Shown here piece by piece: positions 7,036 to 16,890 of a stretch of DNA of 64,000 nucleotides. Position numbers and translations under genes: made by a program. Under the pieces are notes generated by a model. It did no database searches. It was given only the letters and a program-made list of their open reading frames with translations, and was not told the DNA's origin. Location: positions 1 to 64,000 of IMG/VR virus record IMGVR_UViG_3300033150_000701; one strand, written 5' to 3'. The stretch comes from a virus. Within the stretch, counting starts at the first letter, position 1. Every line of letters begins with the position of its first letter.

Positions 7036-10000
7036 CTAGGTGTGATCTGAAATACCCGACACTGAATGTTGATGCTTTACAAATTGATATGCTGTTAGAT
7101 TTGAATGTAGGGACACTGTACCAGTATCATCTTTGTAAGCTTCAACAGTAATCGTAGCACCACTTAAGTCAATTAGCTCTGTAGTGTCCAGTAGATAACG
7201 CCATAGATCACCTGAGAAGTACAGACAAGTATCGTATAGTACCGTGTCATTGGCTCTAATCCTTATTTCAACATGTCCATATCCTGCTGTACGGTATACT
7301 GATGTTTCAATGTAAGCCAAGTCTATAGCATTTGAAACACTTGAACATACTCCAGATCTGAGTGTATGCCACTGAGTGTTATCAACATCAATTGTCGATC
7401 CAAATCCTGCATTAAGCACTAGAGTTTTAGTTGCACCTGCTACATCCACGTTACCTGAATGACTTAATGGAAACTTAGGTATATACTCTGTACCCTCATC
7501 AGATCTAAACCTTAACTGATTCTGATCACTCCTATACCACATCATACCTGTCTCTAAAGGAGACGGATCACTAGTCTTAACATCAAACCTTACATGTTCA
7601 GTTTTAACCTCACCTGCCTTGATCTGTACAGCAGTAACAGTATCTGTGTATATGTCTCCACCATCAATGTACGTTGTACCCGTATACTTCCATCCTTCTA
7701 CTATAGCACGATCACTACTGGAAGAGAACAGCCTATTTTCTACAGAGCTGTCTAAGTGTCCAACTACTATTTCACCAGCTTTAATATGTTCAGCCAGTAC
7801 AGCGTTAGCAGCTAACACGTCAGCATTAACATTCCATCCCTTAGTGTAGAAGGGCTGTATGAATACCTGCTGACCAGTATCACTGGATACCACTACCATA
7901 CACAGTAAGCCTCTATCGTCACCTACAGTATTAGCGTAGTCAGTAGTCCTACTTAGACTTGAAGATCCAACTGTAAAGTAGATGTAGTGTGTACCTGCAT
8001 CCAGATTGGTAAATGATCCACTGCTAATACTCTGGGTAGTTCCATCTGCAAACTTGATGTACCCGCTACTCCAAGATACAGAGTCATGTTCATCACCACT
8101 ATACGGAGCAAACACTACACTACTAATGTAAGGTTGACAACCCTTCTTAAGCTTAGATCCAGTTACAGCTCCAGCACCTAGCTTCAAGGCTGTAACAGCA
8201 TAGTTAGCTAGTTTATCAGTTGTTACACATAGATCCTCTAACAGTTCAGTGTTAACGAATCCAGGCTGTAGCTTCTCTTGATCTTCAGGTATAGACTCCC
8301 ATACACGTCTAAGACCTACATAGTCAAAGTATATTACACCACTACCTACACTGGTTAAACCTAGCCTACCATACTTAACGTTAGATGGAGTAGTAACTAT
8401 ACCTGAATACCTATCCCAACTACCAGTTCCTACATTACTCTTAACAACACTCATAGTAATAGTAGAGTAGCTAGAGTCTAAATAGTACAAGACTATCTTA
8501 CCGTCAATATTGTTAGGATCATAGATAGCTACCTCAGCTTGATATTGAGTGTCAGGCAGTAGAGGTACAGGACTAGACACTATAGTACCTGCATTATTAG
8601 TAGTGTCCAGATACACGCTTAAAGTACCCTCATACGAAATAGTGCTAAGTCCCCACTCTGCTGCTCCACTAACAGGCATAATGTCTGCATATTCACCTGG
8701 TGAATACAGAATGTAGTCTGACACTAAAGGCCCTTCAAGATACCATGAGTCAGGATAACCATTCTGAGGAATATCATCCTCAAAACTAGGGTTGAAATGC
8801 AACAATAGGTTGTCACCTGTCATTCTGATCATGAGATCTCTAGATCCTATAGGCCCTGTAACAAAGTTAGCATATGCACTTGGAGATATTTTCTCTTCAA
8901 GCTCCTTACTCTCCAATACCTTGATCCTAGTTTGAGCTTCAGTAAGAATAGACTCTATAGAGGGTACTTCAACAGGAGACAGCTCTATTCTAGTAACCAG
9001 ATCACCATCCACCAGAGAATGCTCTATTTTCCTAACTACACCAGGACATTCTATGTCCTGTGCTGTAATAGTGTATTGGGTACCAACGTTAAAGTGTAGT
9101 TCACCAGGAGTAGACACAGACCTAACACTTTCAATAGGATCCTTGTAAGCATCAACTATAGCTGTAGCTACATCTAGACATGCCTGATCACTATCTAACC
9201 AGCCCTTCTGTATTAGTTTACCTCTACGTTCACCGTACTTAGACACAGATTCACTATCTACCTTAACAGCATGATAGAACCCTTTAGTAAACCACATACC
9301 GTCAATATAGAAGTCTCTTAGATACTGAGACACCGTAGGTAGAAACTGTAGCTTAAACTCGATCTTGGTGATCTCCTCCCATGTAGGACTACCTATAGCA
9401 GTCCACTCTGAAGACTCAGTAGTGTTAAACGGTACCTCAACCTTGATCCAGTTAGTGTCTAATGCTAAAGCATTATCGTATGTAGGGTTAACCTCAAATC
9501 CCTTAACAGCTTTAGTCCTCTGGAAATAGTTAGAGTCATCAGTGTACATTCTGATCTGAATGTTCATGTCTTCATTAACCCAGTCAAATAGAGCATCATA
9601 CAGACAGTAGTATCTAGTGTAGAACTCTAACTGTCCAAAGTACTTTAGATTCAACGTTGAATCAAACACTTTAGTGAGAGTAGGATCAAAGGTACTAAAC
9701 TGTGTCCTACACAGTATAGACTTGTTACCTTCTCTAGCTACATTACTCTCTACAAGAGTGTATCCAGTACCAACACTCCAGCCTATAGTAGATTCTGTAT
9801 AGTCAGCATCTGATCCAGTAGTCTTATTCATAGCTCCTAGAACAGTCTGAGTATTGATAATGTTGTAGTCACTCTTCTCATACTCCAGATCAAAAATAGT
9901 ATCCAGTGTGTATGAAGACACTAGGCTACCTCTAGGAAAGCTTCTAAATATACGTTCATCAGACACGTAGTACTCGTAACTATACTTAGACGTAAAATCA

Positions 10001-11127
10001 TTAACAGCCTCATTAATAGTCTGCTCAGTAGTCCTGTAGGACGTGGTAATAGTAGACGACACTATTTGTGTACCTACAAGTTTACCTGCATCTACTAGAG
10101 GCTGCACTAGATCACTAAGTATCTCATGTACCTGACCCTTAAACAGTCCATACGTATACCTGTAGTTTAATACGTCTGTAAACCCTATAGCTGCAATATC
10201 TAACCATCTAGGTACCTGTCCCTCTACAGTCTTCTTGATACCTTGTATTACACCACTAAACACCCTCTTAGGAAAGTGTCTAGAATACCTTGTTAGATTA
10301 GATACCTCACTACTAGACCTAGCTACGCTCCAAACCCTAACCTCATCTAGTTTACCCCTCAACAGAAACTCGTTAGTAAGAGTGCTCTTTTGACCTAGCA
10401 CTAGATCGGTAGTAGAGTGCTTAATAGTGAACGATCCAACATTAGCTTCCTGATATAGAGTACCATCAATATACACCCTCATGTAAGTACCGTCATAAGT
10501 GCATACCACATGGTACCAAGTATCATTCTGAATATTCCAAGTACCAACGATATGAGAATTATCACACGTTCTAGTAACGTCATCTGTACCTATCAGCTTA
10601 AACTCAATATACGGATTAACACTATCCCACTTGTATACGACCCAGTACCCTTCCCACTTCATCATAATAGTCTGTAGATCCAAAGTATAGTCGTTTACAG
10701 TAAAGTATGCTTCAAGAGTGATCTCTGAAGTAGGCTTAAGACTATCACTATCACTAATCCTAACATAATAGTCGCTACCATTAAAGTATAGACCATAACC
10801 AAACTTACCATCAACCCATTCAGCATTTGAAATAGTACCATAGTACCAGTTCTGAGTGTGATCGTAACATCTAGATCCAATACCCTCATCCATAGGCAGG
10901 TACAGTTCACAGTTAGAGTTGTCCAGTCTACCCAGATACACGTCTATAGTGTTACCTATGTCTGGATCCAAAGTACCCAGTAACCTAGTATCTATCCTGA
11001 TCTTAGCTAGATCAGCATCCCTATTGACGCCCTTAGACACATCTAGCTGACTAGCTCTAACACTCTGATCACCATCACGTCTCAACACCACTATACCGTT
11101 ACCTGTAGGCAGATAATAGTGTGTCAA
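7036..11127 (-). CDS. Large tail/baseplate protein with LamG-like domain
   Basis: 1363 residues from TTG 11127, overlapping the tape-measure stop by 4 nt. Residues about 75-280 form a LamG/concanavalin-like jelly roll (LYLPMDEG, WYHVVCTYDG, GKLDEVRVWSVAR). It sits within a hub-like N-terminal part that continues with FSGVIQGIKK and DFTSKYSYEYY. The middle has more beta-rich segments (LHFNPSFEDD, IYFDYVGLRRVWES), and the C terminus has fibre-like repeats. This location, directly after the tape measure, is typical of the tail-tip hub/receptor-binding protein. LamG folds bind sugars or proteins, so host-surface attachment is likely. A palindrome copy lies at 9649. Confidence 0.8.
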   Translation of the reverse strand: MTHYYLPTGNGIVVLRRDGDQSVRASQLDVSKGVNRDADLAKIRIDTRLLGTLDPDIGNTIDVYLGRLDNSNCELYLPMDEGIGSRCYDHTQNWYYGTISNAEWVDGKFGYGLYFNGSDYYVRISDSDSLKPTSEITLEAYFTVNDYTLDLQTIMMKWEGYWVVYKWDSVNPYIEFKLIGTDDVTRTCDNSHIVGTWNIQNDTWYHVVCTYDGTYMRVYIDGTLYQEANVGSFTIKHSTTDLVLGQKSTLTNEFLLRGKLDEVRVWSVARSSSEVSNLTRYSRHFPKRVFSGVIQGIKKTVEGQVPRWLDIAAIGFTDVLNYRYTYGLFKGQVHEILSDLVQPLVDAGKLVGTQIVSSTITTSYRTTEQTINEAVNDFTSKYSYEYYVSDERIFRSFPRGSLVSSYTLDTIFDLEYEKSDYNIINTQTVLGAMNKTTGSDADYTESTIGWSVGTGYTLVESNVAREGNKSILCRTQFSTFDPTLTKVFDSTLNLKYFGQLEFYTRYYCLYDALFDWVNEDMNIQIRMYTDDSNYFQRTKAVKGFEVNPTYDNALALDTNWIKVEVPFNTTESSEWTAIGSPTWEEITKIEFKLQFLPTVSQYLRDFYIDGMWFTKGFYHAVKVDSESVSKYGERRGKLIQKGWLDSDQACLDVATAIVDAYKDPIESVRSVSTPGELHFNVGTQYTITAQDIECPGVVRKIEHSLVDGDLVTRIELSPVEVPSIESILTEAQTRIKVLESKELEEKISPSAYANFVTGPIGSRDLMIRMTGDNLLLHFNPSFEDDIPQNGYPDSWYLEGPLVSDYILYSPGEYADIMPVSGAAEWGLSTISYEGTLSVYLDTTNNAGTIVSSPVPLLPDTQYQAEVAIYDPNNIDGKIVLYYLDSSYSTITMSVVKSNVGTGSWDRYSGIVTTPSNVKYGRLGLTSVGSGVIYFDYVGLRRVWESIPEDQEKLQPGFVNTELLEDLCVTTDKLANYAVTALKLGAGAVTGSKLKKGCQPYISSVVFAPYSGDEHDSVSWSSGYIKFADGTTQSISSGSFTNLDAGTHYIYFTVGSSSLSRTTDYANTVGDDRGLLCMVVVSSDTGQQVFIQPFYTKGWNVNADVLAANAVLAEHIKAGEIVVGHLDSSVENRLFSSSSDRAIVEGWKYTGTTYIDGGDIYTDTVTAVQIKAGEVKTEHVRFDVKTSDPSPLETGMMWYRSDQNQLRFRSDEGTEYIPKFPLSHSGNVDVAGATKTLVLNAGFGSTIDVDNTQWHTLRSGVCSSVSNAIDLAYIETSVYRTAGYGHVEIRIRANDTVLYDTCLYFSGDLWRYLLDTTELIDLSGATITVEAYKDDTGTVSLHSNLTAYQFVKHQHSVSGISDHT
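9649..9662. repeat. Palindrome ATTCAACGTTGAAT inside the tail gene
   Basis: Exact 14-mer, here read as Ser-Thr-Leu-Asn on the minus strand, a different frame from the terL copy. Confidence 0.95.
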
Positions 11128-12431
11128 GCTAAACCACCTCTCCTCTTAACACCCATCACTATAGACTCAAGCTGTTCTCTGATCCTGTAAATGTCTCCTT
11201 CACTTCTAACACTAGCATACAGGTTGATCTGTCCTATACTGGTTCTAGTACTAGCAAACGCTATACGTGATCTACCTATTTCAACGTTGAACTCTTTAAC
11301 AGCCTCCAACAGTGAAGGTGAATGGCTACCTAAAAGCTCACCACTAAACCCTTCAAGCTCCTCTCTAACCTTAGCTATTCTCTCCTCTGCTCTCCTATAA
11401 GCCCATTCCTGAGCTAGATAACTGATCAGTAGAGACAGTCCTATTGTAGCACCTGCTATAACAGCCTGTAGCTTAAGATAGGACAGTGTTAAAGCATCAG
11501 TTCTGATCTTGTTAAGTATCATGCTTAAACTAACCTGTTCACGTACAGCATTACCAACCATTTCCTGAGTAGTAACAGCCTGTTCTGAAAACGATAAAGT
11601 CCAGAGTGATCTGGTTAAGTCACTACTCAACCTGATAGCTGTAGGTAGAAAACCTAAGTACAGCATGGTAGTAGTGTACATCCTCTGTAGTTCAGCCTGC
11701 CTAAGAGCTTCCTCTGCATCTACAACCCTGTTGTGTGCTCTCCTAAGAGCATCACTAGCACTAACAGCCTGTTCAGTACCTGCACCATACTCGAACAGTG
11801 TCCATGTAAGTCTCTCTCTAGCTCTCTGTTCAGCTATTAACGCTTCACGTAACGATCTAACCTGTCTCTCATAAGCATAGGTTCTAGATGACACTCTAGA
11901 CAGACTCATAGTCATAAACATAAACCCTAAACCAGACCAGAATACTGTTCTAGCTAGACTGTTAATGCTTACACCTGTAGCTCCAATATACCCTAAGTAC
12001 TCTCTCTGTAGGTTAGCTGCTTGAGCTACACGTTTGTTAACCTGATCAAAGTGCATAGCTAGTTTCCTAGCAGACTCTTCACCTAAAGCATTAAACACTT
12101 CACGTAACTGTAAAGCTTGATATCTGGTAAACTTGATAGGTCTATCACCCTCATGTAATGTAGCCCAGAACCTACTGAACTCGTCTCCTACACGTTTACC
12201 TCCACTAGTAAGATCCCTCATAGCCCTCTCTAACTCTCTAAACTCTTCAGCAGTAACCTTACCAGTAGTAGCTATCTGTTTAGCACTAGGTAGAAACACT
12301 CTAGGAAGTGTACCACTAAGCTTAGAGATCTCAGAAAGCTTGTCAGTAACAGTGTTAAGAGCATTCTCTACCTGTTGATAAGCAGCTACATCTAAAGCTA
12401 TCTTAACAGTGATAGGTAGTTCCCAACTCAT
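11124..12431 (-). CDS. Tail tape-measure protein (short)
   Basis: 435 residues. The N terminus PITVKIALDV and the long helical region rich in Ala, Arg and Glu are typical of tape measures; residues about 145-180 (SLARTVFWSGLGFMFM) and 335-355 (VIAGATIGLSLLISYL) are hydrophobic, membrane-like stretches. It lies between the tail-assembly chaperones and the tail-tip gene. At about 1.5 angstrom per residue (a family rule of thumb) the tail would be near 65 nm, short for a siphovirus. Confidence 0.8.
   Translation of the reverse strand: MSWELPITVKIALDVAAYQQVENALNTVTDKLSEISKLSGTLPRVFLPSAKQIATTGKVTAEEFRELERAMRDLTSGGKRVGDEFSRFWATLHEGDRPIKFTRYQALQLREVFNALGEESARKLAMHFDQVNKRVAQAANLQREYLGYIGATGVSINSLARTVFWSGLGFMFMTMSLSRVSSRTYAYERQVRSLREALIAEQRARERLTWTLFEYGAGTEQAVSASDALRRAHNRVVDAEEALRQAELQRMYTTTMLYLGFLPTAIRLSSDLTRSLWTLSFSEQAVTTQEMVGNAVREQVSLSMILNKIRTDALTLSYLKLQAVIAGATIGLSLLISYLAQEWAYRRAEERIAKVREELEGFSGELLGSHSPSLLEAVKEFNVEIGRSRIAFASTRTSIGQINLYASVRSEGDIYRIREQLESIVMGVKRRGGLA
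11280..11291. repeat. Palindrome core TTCAACGTTGAA inside the tape measure
   Basis: Exact 12-mer with mismatched outer bases, read as Phe-Asn-Val-Glu. Confidence 0.9.
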
Positions 12432-12438
12432 CTAGTAT

Positions 12439-12630
12439 CTACCTCCCTCTCCTAAACACTCTAGACTGGATCTCATCCAATCTAGCCCTAGCCTCAATAT
12501 CCCTGTTCTCCTGTTTGATCATGGTAGACAGCCATATCCTCTGTTGATCAGTCATAGCTAAGTAGATATCTGAAGCAGTCTTAAAGTCGAAGTTACACAG
12601 TTTCAGTAGCTGGTAGTATTCCCTACTCAT
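12439..12630 (-). CDS. Tail-assembly chaperone, second component (probable)
   Basis: 63 residues, overlapping the preceding chaperone gene by 4 nt. Small, helical and charged (YYQLLKLCNFDFKTASDIYLAM). It sits exactly where lambda-like phages encode the GT extension upstream of the tape measure. Here the two are separate overlapping genes, not a clear frameshift fusion. The function rests on position. Confidence 0.6.
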   Translation of the reverse strand: MSREYYQLLKLCNFDFKTASDIYLAMTDQQRIWLSTMIKQENRDIEARARLDEIQSRVFRRGR

Positions 12631-13013
12631 TCTACCCTCATCCGATCTAAAAAATCTCTAAGTGCCTTTCTACTACGATCAGTAAGAGCAGATATCCTCT
12701 CAGCATAGATCATGCTGAGATACTCTATTAGCTCATTGATAGCCTCCTCTTTACAGCTCAAATACTCCTCTCTAGTGATCTTGGGATCAACAAGCATCTT
12801 AAGCATCAACATACGCTGTACCTCCCTAGCCTTCTCTAAGTCGTTAAACTTGTCCCATAGTGGATGCTTACTAGCTTCAGTTTCAGCATCAATCCTGTCC
12901 TTAACACTTAGATTTCTAATGGTAACAGTTAACCCGTTAGGCAATGTAACGTCTTGAGTGTTTTCACTATACAGTATGTCCTTTAGGGTTAACCGTTTAA
13001 CATCCTTATTCAA
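12627..13013 (-). CDS. Tail-assembly chaperone (G-like)
   Basis: 128 residues. The plausible start is TTG 13013, which lies inside a palindrome copy and 10 nt after GGGGAGGTG. The N terminus has a strand pair (DVTLPNGLTVTIRNLSVKD) and then long helices, the usual fold plan of siphovirus tail chaperones that coat the tape measure before tube assembly. It lies between the tail tube and the tape measure. Confidence 0.7.
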   Translation of the reverse strand: MNKDVKRLTLKDILYSENTQDVTLPNGLTVTIRNLSVKDRIDAETEASKHPLWDKFNDLEKAREVQRMLMLKMLVDPKITREEYLSCKEEAINELIEYLSMIYAERISALTDRSRKALRDFLDRMRVE

Positions 13014-13021
13014 CGTTGAAT
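13008..13021. repeat. Palindrome ATTCAACGTTGAAT containing a TTG start codon
   Basis: Exact 14-mer. The TTG at 13013-13011, start of the tail chaperone, is part of the palindrome, so a protein bound here could also block translation initiation at the RNA level. Confidence 0.9.
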
Positions 13022-13031
13022 AACACCTCCC

Positions 13032-13988
13032 CTAGATCGGATAATCGGATATAGTACCATAGGGGCCTATAACCCTAACAGAACAGGTATCATAGGCATC
13101 TGAAGGTCTACATACAAATGGAAACTCTACCTCTAAAGGCTCAGATCCCCTTAAGCTATCTTCAACCTCTGATATAGCCACGTTCTTTAGTGTGATCGTG
13201 ATAGTGCCATGAGTATTGTTAGCTAGTTCAAGAGTCAGATCAAACTCATGTCTATCCATAGCCATATCTATGTAAGTTTCAATATCCTCATCAGTAGTAA
13301 ACCTACCAGACACTTGAAACAGTCCCTCTCTAATCTCCTTACAGGTGTAGTCACTAGTCTGGTTAACCTCCCATCTAGCCTCCAGATTATTCCTGATCTC
13401 AAAAGACACTCTCTGTAACCCTGTAACAATAGTACCGTCATACTTGAGAACCACATCTGAAAACCTGTATGCTGGACTAGCATAGTCAATACTAGGAACC
13501 ACACTAGACCATGTATACGATGGAATAGTAGATCCCTTACCTGCTAATCCAAGTCTAAGCATAACATCCTCATCTACCTCAGCTATAAGCTCTAAACTGT
13601 CTATTTTAAGACCGTAGTACCCTCTATACTCTGCTACACCATCAGGAGGAGATCTAATACCCCTCTCTAGAGTAAACGAGGGTATAGAGCTAGATACAGC
13701 TATGTCAATAGTGTAAGGTGAACTAGCATCACTACTAACACTACCCATACCGTAATAGAACAGTCTAGGAGACAGTAACGGTAACTCCCATGATCCAGCT
13801 ACCTCTCTCTTAAGAAACGATCTAGACACACTATCCCTACTAGGAGCTATAATGTCTCTGTCCTGTATGTTGTCTGTAACCCTCATGATCAGCTCTGTAG
13901 GTCTATTGACAGCTTCAAAGCTACTAGGATAAGTACCCCAACTACTCTCCTCACCAAACCTAACAAACCTTTCAGTATAGTACGACAT
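13032..13988 (-). CDS. Major tail tube protein
   Basis: 318 residues from ATG 13988. It is beta-rich, with an opening typical of tail tube proteins (RFGEESSWGTYPS). GLQRVSFEIRNNLEARW and the SGRFTTDEDIETYIDMAMD segment resemble tube subunits that place strands around the inner ring. It lies between the connector/fibre block and the chaperones. No Ig-like extension is obvious. It should polymerise into the tail tube around the tape measure. Confidence 0.8.
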   Translation of the reverse strand: MSYYTERFVRFGEESSWGTYPSSFEAVNRPTELIMRVTDNIQDRDIIAPSRDSVSRSFLKREVAGSWELPLLSPRLFYYGMGSVSSDASSPYTIDIAVSSSIPSFTLERGIRSPPDGVAEYRGYYGLKIDSLELIAEVDEDVMLRLGLAGKGSTIPSYTWSSVVPSIDYASPAYRFSDVVLKYDGTIVTGLQRVSFEIRNNLEARWEVNQTSDYTCKEIREGLFQVSGRFTTDEDIETYIDMAMDRHEFDLTLELANNTHGTITITLKNVAISEVEDSLRGSEPLEVEFPFVCRPSDAYDTCSVRVIGPYGTISDYPI

Positions 13989-14012
13989 ACCTACACCTCT
14001 CTACAACCTAAC

Positions 14013-14237
14013 CTACTGAGTCTCTTTTAAATCCTTATCTTCTATACTGGTAGCTACATTAGAGATCACTTGATCCTGTACGTGTCTAAGCAGATCCTGT
14101 AACTCTCTAAGTCTGTACTGTCTCCAATTATAGGCATCATTCCATAGTTGAATAATATCCTGATCAGGTAGACTCCTAATAGCCTCCACCAGTTTAGCTT
14201 TAAGCCTCTGATCTAAAGCACTCAATACTCTAACCAC
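14013..14237 (-). CDS. Small helical hypothetical protein in the tail block
   Basis: 74 residues, wholly helical and charged (ALDQRLKAKLVEAIRSLPDQ; YRLRELQDLLRHVQDQVISN), with no Cys. It lies just upstream of the tail tube gene and downstream of a 20-bp palindrome copy, and probably starts that transcript. It could be a small tail-assembly factor. No family recognised. Confidence 0.6.
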   Translation of the reverse strand: MVRVLSALDQRLKAKLVEAIRSLPDQDIIQLWNDAYNWRQYRLRELQDLLRHVQDQVISNVATSIEDKDLKETQ

Positions 14238-14296
14238 CTTGACTACTAGTCAGGTAGGTATCTGTAGGACACTAATAATTGAACCTTACTGATACC

Positions 14297-14316
14297 TTTA
14301 TTCAACGTTGAATAAA
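14297..14316. repeat. Extended 20-bp palindrome TTTATTCAACGTTGAATAAA
   Basis: The longest perfect version of the family, intergenic between the membrane-protein gene and the 74-residue gene. Confidence 0.95.
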
Positions 14317-14361
14317 AGAAAGAGTGTAGGTAAAGTATAGACGAGACTTAGACAGTTTTCA

Positions 14362-14889
14362 CTATTCAATCCACCACTTGTAACATAGAGCTACCACAGC
14401 TATGATCCTCAAATATATGGATACACCCATCAACATTGAGCTAACAGGTACCTTGAAGAATCCACCATTAAAGTACCACCATACCTCTGATCCCATAAAC
14501 CCTAACTGAAACCTGTACCACTCCAACAGGTCTATTCTAGTACCAAACATGATCCTAGCAGCAGGATAGTATCCTAGATCATTCCATAGGCTACCTAACA
14601 ATCCCAAACTTGTAACCAGTTCCCAGTCATCAAATCCTAATAGAAAGAACAATGGTAAGAAAGGCATAAAGTACTGACATACAAGCCACAAGTGATAGCC
14701 ACCTATGCTAGATCCATTCACTACCAGATCTATGAAGTTTATAGAAAAGAACCCGTATAGTGAAGAGTAAGCTAACAGCTTGTATAGCAACGCTAACTTA
14801 GAATCGTGATTTATTCTAAGTCTAGATGATAGTCTAGTAGAGCATACATGGCTCATAGTACATCGAAGGCTATCTTGATCACCATGCAC
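14362..14889 (-). CDS. Integral membrane protein, unknown function
   Basis: 175 residues with several hydrophobic segments: about 45-60, 67-90 (YHLWLVCQYFMPFLPLFFLLG), 95-105 and 155-172. Aromatic residues are frequent. It sits between the second beta-helix fibre gene and the tail genes as a separate unit with its own palindrome and a terminator just upstream. It could act in lysis, superinfection exclusion or egress; no family is recognised. The first 20 residues are polar, so a later start is possible. Confidence 0.6.
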   Translation of the reverse strand: MHGDQDSLRCTMSHVCSTRLSSRLRINHDSKLALLYKLLAYSSLYGFFSINFIDLVVNGSSIGGYHLWLVCQYFMPFLPLFFLLGFDDWELVTSLGLLGSLWNDLGYYPAARIMFGTRIDLLEWYRFQLGFMGSEVWWYFNGGFFKVPVSSMLMGVSIYLRIIAVVALCYKWWIE

Positions 14890-14901
14890 ATTTTAAGATT
14901 T

Positions 14902-14913
14902 TTCAACGTTGAA
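14902..14913. repeat. Palindrome core TTCAACGTTGAA
   Basis: Exact 12-mer plus a matching 3' T, between a T7 terminator (14921-14915) and the membrane-protein start. Confidence 0.9.
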
Positions 14914-14914
14914 T

Positions 14915-14921
14915 AAAAAAA
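14915..14921 (-). terminator. T7 terminator after the fibre gene
   Basis: Seven T on the minus strand, about 34 nt past the stop of the gene ending at 14955. Confidence 0.55.
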
Positions 14922-14954
14922 TAGTAGAGAATAGAGCTATCAGGTTCTACTAGC

Positions 14955-16886
14955 CTATGGCTTATACTCAGCATACCAGCTAATGTCCCTATCTGCTGTA
15001 ACCGCTGCTGGAACAGTAATAGTGATGTTAGTTGCATCAGCACTCCAGATAGCATCAGCAACCTCAGAGTGAGTAGCTCCTAAAGTTACAACCGTAGGTG
15101 TACCAGCTAAGCCATGAGCAAAAGTAACACTTGTCTGTCCGTTGGCTATGGTTGCGGTTCCACTATTCTCTGTGACAAACCCAATATTACCTTTAACTTC
15201 ATACACCGTGCCACTCGGTATCGATACGCTACCTCCAAAATAGTTACCTATCAAGACATTGTTCGCTGCACCTGCGTTAATTTGGAAGTCACCTACAAAA
15301 GAATTGCCAAGCAAACGATTAAGCTGCACATTACCTATTGTTGTATTTGAGTATAGACGATTGCCTACTATTATGTTTTGCCAACTGTCTATAAATACGG
15401 GGCGTAATATATAATTCCCAACCATGACGTTTACAGTTGCATCAGTATCCAGATACAAGCCGTAGTCAGGATCTGTTTCTCCATAAAGCCCAATGAGATT
15501 ACCCTCTATTCTAGCCGCTGAATTTCCAACGTAGACAATTGAAGACTCTTTCCCTGAATATTCTGATTGACTGTTAGCTCCATGAATAAATGAATCTTGC
15601 AGACTGAAAAGAGTTGCAGTACAGTAAATATTCCGTTCTCGTGCCCAAGGCATAAAAGCTCCAGTTATGCGAACTTGACTATTACCAGAGATGTCAAAAC
15701 ATCGCCAACCTTCAAAATGCCCACCTATAATGTCTCCATGAGAATCCTCAATTTTCACAGCACTGTATCCGCTACTCTGCCAGTTAGTGTTTACTTCAAC
15801 TATGTTCCAAATCCAATCATAACAGTCAAAGTAGTGTATTCCATGTCCTGTTCCGCCAACAGTCCCTCCCCAACCTCCAACTTCTCCAATAAGTACGTTC
15901 CATAGCCTATGTACGTTTCCGTTATTAATTTCTAAAGCAGTTGACTCTGTTCTAAAAATTCGTATGTTTTCAATGCTAAAATAACCTGTTCGTCCTGTCT
16001 TACTTGGGTTAATCACTATGCCCTTGCCAGTAAATCCATTTTCACAGTTGCCATAGAATACAATATTTTTAATGGCAAAGCTGTTAATAGCGTCGTTGGT
16101 TGTATAATCTATGTTAAGCATTGTACCGTTAAATTTCTTTACAAAAACTGTTTGTCCTTTTCGATTAGGCTGATAACCACCTATTCCCTCCCCTTCCAAA
16201 ACCCAATACCTTTTATCTACCAAATTTACTGAGTTGCAAAAGCTGTATACGCCAGCTTTTACGAATATTTTTCCTCCTTCTGCTGGTAGTGTACCTATCA
16301 CCTGCTGTATCACTACATCGTCTGAATCTCGATTAACTAGCCAGTCAAATCTATAGGTAGCTGTAACAGCAGTACTACCTAGCAATCGAACACACATAAT
16401 ACTGTCCCATCCAGTAGGCGTACCGATATCAGTAAACGAAGATCTCAAAACATCAAATTGTTGCCAACCTGAAAAATCATCAGTGATAGCATAGTAGTAT
16501 CCATTAGTCTTACTAGCATAAGCCTCATTCCAAAACTCTAACCTAATAGTGGATCCAGTGTTAGCTCCGTACATCCAGATCCTAAACGAGTTCTTAGATG
16601 AGTAATCCTGTGCTGAAGAGTAGTCATGGTAAGCATCTAGAGTCTGACTAGACAACTCTACCTTGTAAGAGTTTGATCCCTTCTTGTACTCTGTAGAATC
16701 ATCTGATCCAGTACCCTCAACTAGAGTCCAGAAACTGGATCCTCCATCGTTGAATATCTGTGTAGGTGGGTTACTGTAGTCTATAGCACCTGTCTTACCG
16801 TTCCTAGCCAGTACCAGATCATACTCATCCTCAGTATAGATAATGTACGATGCCTCAACTAAGTGTTCTCTAGGACTACTACCCAT
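14955..16886 (-). CDS. Tail spike/fibre, right-handed beta-helix (paralogue 2)
   Basis: 643 residues. After an N-terminal beta domain (residues about 45-185) comes a pectate-lyase-like start (DDVVIQQVIGTLPAEGGKIFV) and a beta helix (about 195-550) rich in Asn and Gly. A C-terminal domain (TVTFAHGLAGTPTVVTLGA) is shared with the next gene upstream. Such proteins bind or cut surface glycans. The DNA for the helix (about 15180-16300) has only one CTAG and different codon choice from its flanks, which suggests domain exchange. Confidence 0.8.
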   Translation of the reverse strand: MGSSPREHLVEASYIIYTEDEYDLVLARNGKTGAIDYSNPPTQIFNDGGSSFWTLVEGTGSDDSTEYKKGSNSYKVELSSQTLDAYHDYSSAQDYSSKNSFRIWMYGANTGSTIRLEFWNEAYASKTNGYYYAITDDFSGWQQFDVLRSSFTDIGTPTGWDSIMCVRLLGSTAVTATYRFDWLVNRDSDDVVIQQVIGTLPAEGGKIFVKAGVYSFCNSVNLVDKRYWVLEGEGIGGYQPNRKGQTVFVKKFNGTMLNIDYTTNDAINSFAIKNIVFYGNCENGFTGKGIVINPSKTGRTGYFSIENIRIFRTESTALEINNGNVHRLWNVLIGEVGGWGGTVGGTGHGIHYFDCYDWIWNIVEVNTNWQSSGYSAVKIEDSHGDIIGGHFEGWRCFDISGNSQVRITGAFMPWARERNIYCTATLFSLQDSFIHGANSQSEYSGKESSIVYVGNSAARIEGNLIGLYGETDPDYGLYLDTDATVNVMVGNYILRPVFIDSWQNIIVGNRLYSNTTIGNVQLNRLLGNSFVGDFQINAGAANNVLIGNYFGGSVSIPSGTVYEVKGNIGFVTENSGTATIANGQTSVTFAHGLAGTPTVVTLGATHSEVADAIWSADATNITITVPAAVTADRDISWYAEYKP

Positions 16887-16890
16887 AACA

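Noticed and set aside
16748-16757. CGTTGAATAT as another palindrome copy
   Set aside because: Only half of the element is present (ATCGTTGAAT); the left arm is missing.
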